Source of the DNA: Streptomyces narbonensis | GTDB taxonomy: Bacteria; Actinomycetota; Actinomycetes; Streptomycetales; Streptomycetaceae | Reading direction: 5' to 3' | DNA: 64,000 nt | Assembly (NCBI RefSeq): GCF_014649015.1 | Contig: NZ_BMSF01000011.1 | Span: 62,001-126,000 of the forward strand | Shown: positions 58,985 to 64,000 of the stretch, piece by piece | How positions within the stretch are numbered: position 1 is the stretch's first letter | How the letters are laid out: the number at the start of each line of letters is the position of its first letter | Program-made: the position numbers and the translations under genes | Notes under the pieces: generated by a model | The model's database searches: none | What the model saw: the letters and a program-made list of their open reading frames with translations, nothing else | Told to the model about the DNA's origin: nothing

Positions 58985-59753
58985 GTCCCGTCCCACGTCC
59001 CGGCCCCGCTTCACGCGCCGGCAACGGCGACTCCTCCGGCTCGCCAGGACCGTCACGGTGACGTGCGTCCTGGTGACCGGGGGCGCCTGGTGGGCCGGGG
59101 ACGGTGAACCGGCCGACCCGCCGCTCGCTGCCGGCCCGGCCGCACCCGGCCCGGCCGCCACACCCGGCTCGGCCGCGGCGGGTGCGGCGGCCGGTGCCCC
59201 GGCCTCCCTCGACCACAAGGCGAAGCCGAGGGCAGCCCCGAAGGCCACGCCCCGACCACCCCGGCCGGCGCCGCCCCCCGCGCCGCTGGCCCGTTCGCGC
59301 CCGACCACGCTCGCCGTCCCGGCCATCACCATCGAGGCCCCGGTCATCGACCTCGGCCTCGACCGTGCCGGGCGGCTCGACACCCCACCCGTCGACAACC
59401 CCCGGGTCGCCGGCTGGTACGCGAAGGGCGCCACCCCGGGGGAACGCGGGACCGCCGTCGTCGTCGGACACCGCGACACCCGCAGCGGGCCCGCCGTCTT
59501 CCTCAACCTCGACTCGCTCAGTCCGGGCAACACCGTCCGGGTCGCCCGGGCCGACGGCAGGGTCGCCGTCTTCACGGTCGACCGCGTCCGGACGTACGCC
59601 AAGGACGACTTCCCCGACAAGGAGGTGTACGGGGCCACAGGACGGCCCGAACTCCGGCTGCTCACCTGCGGCGGAGCCTTCGACAAGAGCAAGGGTTACG
59701 AGTCGAACATCGTCGTCTTCGCCCACCTCACCGACATCGACCGGACGATCTGA
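58971..59753 (+). CDS. Class F sortase
   Basis: A 260-residue sortase. An N-terminal membrane helix follows a very basic start (about 29-45), then a Pro/Ala-rich stalk of 60 residues. The sortase barrel runs from about residue 108 to the end, with the catalytic histidine in VGHRDT (His167) and the cysteine in LLTCGG (Cys233). The Asp/Asn-rich end (YESNIVVFAHL) is typical of class F. It acts on the outer face of the membrane. Coupling to the surface-protein gene suggests a dedicated substrate; the LAETG-bearing LPMO at 20605 would more likely use class E enzymes. Confidence 0.88.
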   Translation: MAPRRSRPTSRPRFTRRQRRLLRLARTVTVTCVLVTGGAWWAGDGEPADPPLAAGPAAPGPAATPGSAAAGAAAGAPASLDHKAKPRAAPKATPRPPRPAPPPAPLARSRPTTLAVPAITIEAPVIDLGLDRAGRLDTPPVDNPRVAGWYAKGATPGERGTAVVVGHRDTRSGPAVFLNLDSLSPGNTVRVARADGRVAVFTVDRVRTYAKDDFPDKEVYGATGRPELRLLTCGGAFDKSKGYESNIVVFAHLTDIDRTI

Positions 59754-59859
59754 CGATCCGGCCGACGGGCCCCAGCCGCGTCCGTCGCGCTCCCACGTCA
59801 GCCGTCCGGTCCTGCTCCGTCCGCCACCTACCTCCGTAGGCCGCCCTCCCCGCTCACGC

Positions 59860-59935
59860 GGGCCCCCGCCACCCGGCGGGCCCCCGCCACCCGGCGGGCC
59901 CCCGCTACCCGGCGGGCGCCCGCCGGGTACGGCAG
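59860..59935. repeat. 18-bp GC-rich tandem repeat
   Basis: GGGCCCCCGCCACCCGGC is repeated at 59860, 59878 and 59896 (one C-to-T change), with a partial fourth at 59914. It lies at the end of the decayed gene on the minus strand. Confidence 0.85.
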
Positions 59936-60290
59936 TTCCTCCGCCAGGGCGGCCGCCCGGCCGAAACCCTCCGCCGCCTCCCGCTCCCCGGCCGATCGCC
60001 GTACGCCTCCGCGTGCCGCACCGCCCGGTCCGCCTGCCCGAACCGGCCCGCGACCCCCAGCGAAGTCGCCCGGGCGGCCCGCGACCCCTAGCGAGGTCGC
60101 CCGGGCGGCCCGCGCCCTGGCGAGCAGCCCGCACCGGTCCCGCCTGGGCCGCGTCGGCCACTTCCCGCGCGGCCACCGCCCCCTCCTCGTACCGCCGACG
60201 GCTAAGCAGGGCACCGCGCGTGCCAGGTGATGGGTACCGGTACCGATGAGCTCGGCGTACTGGCGGTCGGCGGTGTCGGGGCTGGGAAGG
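59870..60290 (-). pseudogene. Decayed TPR-type regulator fragment
   Basis: On the minus strand, peptide pieces that belong together lie in different frames. YAELIGTGTHHLAR (about 60260-60215) continues after a frame shift as GALLSRRRYEEGAVAAREVADAAQ. A further shift gives ARAARATSLGVAG, and then EREAAEGFGRAAALAEELPYPAGARRVA. A 31-bp direct duplication (GCCCGGGCGACCTCGCTAGG and its near copy, around 60040-60105) is one cause. The pieces look like the tetratricopeptide part of a Streptomyces helix-turn-helix regulator. The DNA-binding end is missing. Together with its flanks it fills the 756-bp gap between sortase and aldehyde dehydrogenase. Confidence 0.5.
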
Positions 60291-60433
60291 CAAGGCGCGG
60301 CTCGGCAAGGAGGCTTCCGCCAGTTCCGGTGGCGTACGGCTGTGCGCGGTGGCCGTGGACAGGGTGCGCGTCGGGGCGGCACGATCGGCGGGGAACTGAG
60401 ACCCGGGGCACTCCCGTCGGCCCTGGCGCCAGA

Positions 60434-60452
60434 AAACTAACAGCGCTAGTTT
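60434..60452. promoter_or_regulatory. Inverted repeat upstream of aldehyde dehydrogenase
   Basis: AAACTA-N7-TAGTTT, an A/T-rich palindrome unusual for this genome, 58 bp before the aldehyde dehydrogenase start. It is a probable repressor site, in TetR style. Confidence 0.55.
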
Positions 60453-60509
60453 GGGTCGCGACGGCGAACCGGTCGGTAACGTCCGGACGGCAACGTGAGG
60501 AGACAGCGG

Positions 60510-61901
60510 ATGAAGGCCCACGACGCGATGTACATCGGCGGGGAGTGGCGCCCCGCCTCCTCGACGGAGACCGTCCCGGTGATCAACCCCGCGGACGAGC
60601 AGGTCATCGCCCATGTCCCGGCCGGCACCGCCGAGGACGTCGACGCCGCCGTGCGCGCCGCCCGCGCCGCGCTCCCCGGCTGGGCCTCCACCCCGCCCGC
60701 CGAGCGCGCCGCCCGCATCGCCGCCCTGCGCGACGCGCTCGCCGGCCGCGCGGAGGAGATCGCCGCCACCGTCACCGCCGAGCTCGGCGCCCCGCCGCAG
60801 CTCGCCGCCACCGTCCACGCCGGCCTGCCGGTCGTGGTCGCCGGCTCCTACGCCGAGCTCGCCGCCACCCACTCCTTCGAGGAGAAGGTCGGCAACTCCA
60901 CCGTCTACGCCGAGCCGGTCGGCGTCGTCGCCGCGATCACCCCCTGGAACTACCCGCTCCACCAGATCGTCGCGAAGGTCGCCCCCGCGCTCGCCGCCGG
61001 CTGCACGACCGTCCTCAAGCCCGCCGAGGACACCCCGCTCACCGCCCAGCTCTTCGCCGAGGCCGTCCACGAGGCGGGCCTGCCGGCCGGTGTGTTCAAC
61101 CTGGTCACCGGCCTCGGCCCGGTGGCGGGCCAGGCCCTCGCCGAGCACCCGGACGTCGACCTCGTCTCCTTCACCGGGTCCACCGCCGTCGGCCGCCGCA
61201 TCGGCGCCCTCGCGGGCGGCGCCGTCAAGCGGGTCGCCCTCGAACTGGGCGGCAAGTCCGCCAACGTGATCCTGCCGAGCGCCGACCTCCCCAAGGCCGT
61301 TGCCGTCGGCATCGCCAACGTCATGTCCAACTCCGGCCAGACGTGCAGCGCCTGGACCCGGATGCTCGTCCCCGCCGAGCGGTACGAGGAGGCAGTGGCG
61401 CTCGCCGCCGAGGCCGTCGCCAAGTACGTCCCCGGCGAGCGCGTCGGCCCCCTCGTCAACGCCAGGCAGCGGGACCGCGTCCGCGGCTACATCGAGAAGG
61501 GCGTCGAGGAGGGCGCCCGGCTCGTCGCCGGCGGCCCCGAGGCCCCGCGTGAGACGGGCTACTACGTCTCCCCGACCATCTTCGCCGACGTCACCCCCGA
61601 CATGACCATCGCCCGCGAGGAGATCTTCGGCCCGGTCGTCTCGATCATCCGGTACGAGGACGAGGCCGACGCCCTCGCCATCGCCAACGGCACCGAGTAC
61701 GGCCTCGCCGGAGCCGTCTGGGGCGAGCCCGAGGAGGCCGTCGCCTTCGCCCGCCGCATGGAGACCGGCCAGGTCGACATCAACGGCGGCCGGTTCAACC
61801 CGCTGGCCCCCTTCGGCGGCTGGAAGCAGTCCGGCGTCGGCCGGGAGCTCGGCGCCCACGGCCTCGCCGAGTACCTCCAGACCAAGTCCCTCCAGTTCTA
61901 G
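60510..61901 (+). CDS. NAD(P)-dependent aldehyde dehydrogenase
   Basis: A 463-residue ALDH. The motifs are complete: [21 protein letters not shown] (cofactor cradle), [10 protein letters not shown], the general base in [10 protein letters not shown], and the catalytic cysteine in [21 protein letters not shown] and the C-terminal [15 protein letters not shown] follow. It oxidises an aldehyde to the acid in the cytosol. An alcohol dehydrogenase gene follows on the same strand, so a two-step alcohol-to-acid route is likely. ATG at 60510 follows GAGGAGAC. Confidence 0.95.
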   Translation: MKAHDAMYIGGEWRPASSTETVPVINPADEQVIAHVPAGTAEDVDAAVRAARAALPGWASTPPAERAARIAALRDALAGRAEEIAATVTAELGAPPQLAATVHAGLPVVVAGSYAELAATHSFEEKVGNSTVYAEPVGVVAAITPWNYPLHQIVAKVAPALAAGCTTVLKPAEDTPLTAQLFAEAVHEAGLPAGVFNLVTGLGPVAGQALAEHPDVDLVSFTGSTAVGRRIGALAGGAVKRVALELGGKSANVILPSADLPKAVAVGIANVMSNSGQTCSAWTRMLVPAERYEEAVALAAEAVAKYVPGERVGPLVNARQRDRVRGYIEKGVEEGARLVAGGPEAPRETGYYVSPTIFADVTPDMTIAREEIFGPVVSIIRYEDEADALAIANGTEYGLAGAVWGEPEEAVAFARRMETGQVDINGGRFNPLAPFGGWKQSGVGRELGAHGLAEYLQTKSLQF

Positions 61902-62098
61902 GGCCTGTCCGGGAAGTCCAGCCTGGCCCGCGACGCCTGGCGCGCACGCTCTAGGGCCCTGTCCGACCGTTCCCGTCGGGTCCGTCCCGCGCGGCACGCA
62001 CGCCGGCCGCACGGCGGCACGCCGATCGCACCGACCGAACGACCCGGCCTGTCCGACGCCCGTCGTCGGACAGGCCCCAGCCACGAGGAGCACCGCAC
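61902..62098. other. Intergenic repeats and hairpin between aldehyde and alcohol dehydrogenase genes
   Basis: Just after the ALDH stop the sequence reads TAGGGCCTGTCC, and again TAGGGCCCTGTCCGACC at 61952. A perfect hairpin GGCCTGTCCGAC-N7-GTCGGACAGGCC lies at 62046-62076, only 22 bp before the alcohol dehydrogenase start. It could terminate or modulate read-through between the two genes. The same GGCCTGTC core appears in the hairpin at 19429 and beside the MITE at 40773. Confidence 0.6.
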
Positions 62099-63187
62099 GT
62101 GAGCCTGATCCGCGCCGCCGTCCTGCCCGCCGTCGGCTCCCCCCTGGAGATCACCGGCATCGAACTCCCCGAGCCCGGCCCCGGCCAGGTCCGGGTCCGG
62201 CTCGCCGCCGCCGGGGTCTGCCACTCCGACCTGTCTCTCTCCAACGGCACCATGCGCGTGCCGGTCCCGGCCGTCCTCGGCCACGAGGGCGCCGGCACCG
62301 TCGTCTCCGTCGGCGAAGGCGTCACGCACGTCGCCCCCGGCGACGGCGTCGTCCTCAACTGGGCGCCGTCCTGCGGACACTGCCACCCGTGCTCACTCGG
62401 TGAGGTCTGGCTCTGCGCCAACGCCCTCACCGGCTCCGCGAACCTCCACGCCCGCACCGAGGACGGCACCGAGCTCCACCCCGGACTCAACGTCGCAGCC
62501 TTCGCCGAGGAGACGGTCGTCGCCGCGAACTGCCTCCTGCCCGCCCCCGAAGGCGTACCGCTCACCGACGCCGCCCTGCTCGGCTGCGCCGTCCTCACCG
62601 GCTGGGGCGCCGTCCACCACTCCGCCCGGGTCCGGGAGGGCGAGACGGTCGCGGTCTTCGGCGTCGGCGGGGTCGGCCTCGCCACCCTCCAGGCCGCCCG
62701 GATTGCGGGCGCGTCCACGATCGTCGCGGTCGACGTCTCCCCGGAGAAGGAAGCCCTGGCGAGGGCGGCGGGCGCCACCGAGTACGTCGTCGCCTCCGAG
62801 ACGACGGCGAAGGACATCCGGAAGCTGACGGGCGGCCAGGGCGTCGACGTGGCCGTCGAGTGCGTCGGCCGCGCCGTCACCATCCGCACCGCCTGGGACT
62901 CCACCCGGCGCGGCGGCCGCACCACGGTCGTCGGCATCGGCGGCAAGGACCAGCAGGTCACCTTCCACGCCCTGGAGCTCTTCCACTGGGGCCGCACCCT
63001 GGCCGGCTGCGTCTACGGCAACTCGAACCCCGCCGCCGACCTGCCGGTCCTCGCCGAGCACATCAGGGCGGGCCGCTTCGACCTCGGCGCGCTCGTCACC
63101 GAGCGGATCACCCTGGAAGGCATCCCGGCGGCCTTCGACAACATGCTCGCCGGCAAGGGCGGCCGGGCCCTGGTGGTCTTCCCCTGA
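62099..63187 (+). CDS. Zinc-dependent alcohol dehydrogenase
   Basis: A 362-residue class III-like ADH. Catalytic zinc ligands are in GVCHSDLS and GHEGAG. The structural zinc set is reduced to CGHCHPC...LC, with four cysteines. The Rossmann motif GVGGVGLATL and the acidic VAVDVSPEK favour NAD(H). It probably oxidises an alcohol, or S-hydroxymethyl mycothiol-type adduct, whose aldehyde goes to the dehydrogenase upstream. GTG at 62099 follows GAGGAG. Confidence 0.94.
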   Translation: MSLIRAAVLPAVGSPLEITGIELPEPGPGQVRVRLAAAGVCHSDLSLSNGTMRVPVPAVLGHEGAGTVVSVGEGVTHVAPGDGVVLNWAPSCGHCHPCSLGEVWLCANALTGSANLHARTEDGTELHPGLNVAAFAEETVVAANCLLPAPEGVPLTDAALLGCAVLTGWGAVHHSARVREGETVAVFGVGGVGLATLQAARIAGASTIVAVDVSPEKEALARAAGATEYVVASETTAKDIRKLTGGQGVDVAVECVGRAVTIRTAWDSTRRGGRTTVVGIGGKDQQVTFHALELFHWGRTLAGCVYGNSNPAADLPVLAEHIRAGRFDLGALVTERITLEGIPAAFDNMLAGKGGRALVVFP

Positions 63188-63206
63188 CGTACGGGCCGTA
63201 CCGACC

Positions 63207-63241
63207 GGCCCCGCACCGCACCTCACGTGCGGCGCGGGGCC
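63207..63241. terminator. Bidirectional terminator
   Basis: GGCCCCGCACCGCAC and GTGCGGCGCGGGGCC form a 15-bp stem with one mismatch and a 5-nt loop. It lies between the converging alcohol dehydrogenase and DsbA-family genes. Confidence 0.75.
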
Positions 63242-63316
63242 GCGCCCGTCACCGATCCGGACCGCAGCAGACGCCGACGTCCCAGGGGAGAGCGCCGCGC
63301 TTGACTCCGCGTTCGG

Positions 63317-64000
63317 CTACTCGGTGGCGGCCCGCAGCAGGATGTCCTCGTACACCTTCGGGTCGTCCGAGGCGATGACCGGCCAGCCGATGCCGTAGGC
63401 GCCCTCCCAGCCCACGTCGATGCCAGGGTTGGCATGGTCGGAGCCGTCGGGCAGGAACAGGTGCGGGCTGCAGTTCACCCGGTCGGTACGGGACACGGCT
63501 GCGTGCTCCGAGAGGGTCCGACGGGACCGGCCGTCGTCGAGCGCGGCGGCGAGGGCGTCGACGTCGACCGCGCCGCTGTCCCCGGCCACGTCGAGGATCA
63601 CCTTGCGGTTGCTGATGCAGCGCGACTCGGCCCAGAAGGCCCGCCGCAGCCCGAGGTCGAGCTGTTCCGAGGCGTGAAGACCCTGCTCCTTCGCGGCGAG
63701 CACCGCCTCCAGGGCGGGCAGGGTCGTGGACGGGTAGAGCCAGTCCTTGGCCTGCCACAACTGCCAGCCGGCGGACGGCTCGAGGGCGGCCATCCGGGCG
63801 ACCTCGCTGTCCGTGCCCGGGCGCGGGCTCGGGGCGTCGTTGAGCAGCTCCAGCGGGAAGGCGCGCAGGTCGAAGGAGACCTGCTCGGCCAGGCCCAGCC
63901 GGGCCCGGGTGGTGTGCAGGCGGTGGACGGCGATGTGCGCGAAGGAGCACCAGATGTCGGAGTAGACGGTGACGACACCGCGCGGCGGGGTCAGGGCGAC
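63317..64000 (-). CDS. DsbA family protein (5' end outside window)
   Basis: The last 227 codons of a gene that continues beyond the window edge. The visible start reads VVTVYSDIWCSFAHIAVHRL, the strand and active-site helix of the thioredoxin-like DsbA/HCCA isomerase fold. The active site is WCSF, a single cysteine instead of CxxC, so disulfide exchange by the usual route is unlikely and a glutathione/mycothiol-transferase or isomerase role fits better. The C-terminal part contains AFWAESRCISNRKVI and GIGWPVIASDDPKVYEDIL. No signal peptide can be judged because the true start is not visible. Confidence 0.75.
   Translation of the reverse strand, partial: VALTPPRGVVTVYSDIWCSFAHIAVHRLHTTRARLGLAEQVSFDLRAFPLELLNDAPSPRPGTDSEVARMAALEPSAGWQLWQAKDWLYPSTTLPALEAVLAAKEQGLHASEQLDLGLRRAFWAESRCISNRKVILDVAGDSGAVDVDALAAALDDGRSRRTLSEHAAVSRTDRVNCSPHLFLPDGSDHANPGIDVGWEGAYGIGWPVIASDDPKVYEDILLRAATE

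Noticed and set aside
58941-62093. A 1050-codon minus-strand frame across sortase, the gap and aldehyde dehydrogenase
   Set aside because: It runs opposite two well-supported genes and only its middle carries recognisable peptide pieces, which belong to the pseudogene.

Overview
The window is a very GC-rich actinobacterial chromosome segment and almost certainly comes from a Streptomyces. The evidence is strong third-position GC bias, frequent GTG and TTG starts, ATGA/GTGA-type gene overlaps, streptogrisin-type proteases, an S. albus G-type muramoyl DD-carboxypeptidase, LAxTG sorting signals and Streptomyces-style short cysteine leader peptides. From memory, the gene order (dnaE2 with a Y-family partner, secreted lipase, AA10 protein, GDSL esterase, hmgA, aldehyde and alcohol dehydrogenases) resembles the SCO17xx core region of S. 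coelicolor; I could not check this. No rRNA, tRNA or CRISPR array was seen.

Layout. 1-0.9 kb: end of a DUF5685 gene. 0.9-8.5 kb: a polar amino-acid-type ABC uptake locus with two binding proteins, two permeases, one ATPase, an acetyltransferase and a flavoprotein. It is read from a divergent region that encodes a cysteine-ending leader peptide on each strand, so it is probably a sulfur-compound uptake and use system. 8.5-13.6 kb: DUF1684 protein, two tandem streptogrisin-like proteases, an acetyltransferase and a YhgE/Pip-like membrane protein. 13.7-18.4 kb: an SOS-type mutasome operon (dnaE2 plus a shortened Y-family protein) behind a LexA box. 18.5-21.7 kb: secreted lipase, DD-carboxypeptidase and a wall-anchored lytic polysaccharide monooxygenase. 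21.8-25.6 kb: an orphan response regulator facing tctCBA. 25.8-29.2 kb: small conserved genes (DUF6299, DUF402, GNAT, GntR, AAA ATPase). 29.3-32.1 kb: a translationally coupled glycosyltransferase/deacetylase operon. 32.8-35.2 kb: GDSL esterase, a pseudokinase and a small protein.

35.4-43 kb: CoA-transferase; a DrrAB-like exporter with a divergent TetR gene and two copies of one operator; a type-ISP-like protein next to a MITE; a GntR regulator; and hmgA. 43-47.4 kb: a coupled trio (beta-helix membrane protein, cupredoxin-like lipoprotein, fenitrothion-hydrolase-family membrane protein). 47.7-53.4 kb: the most striking locus, a 1644-residue secreted polymorphic toxin (ricin-type lectin, long Ala-rich coiled coil, HINT autoprocessing domain, CdiA-CT RNase A-like toxin) followed by a candidate immunity gene and a terminator. 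53.5-58.1 kb: TetR, a molybdopterin oxidoreductase and a CitMHS transporter. 58.3-59.8 kb: a surface protein coupled to a class F sortase. 59.8-60.3 kb: a decayed regulator gene. 60.5-64 kb: aldehyde dehydrogenase, zinc alcohol dehydrogenase and the end of a DsbA-family gene.
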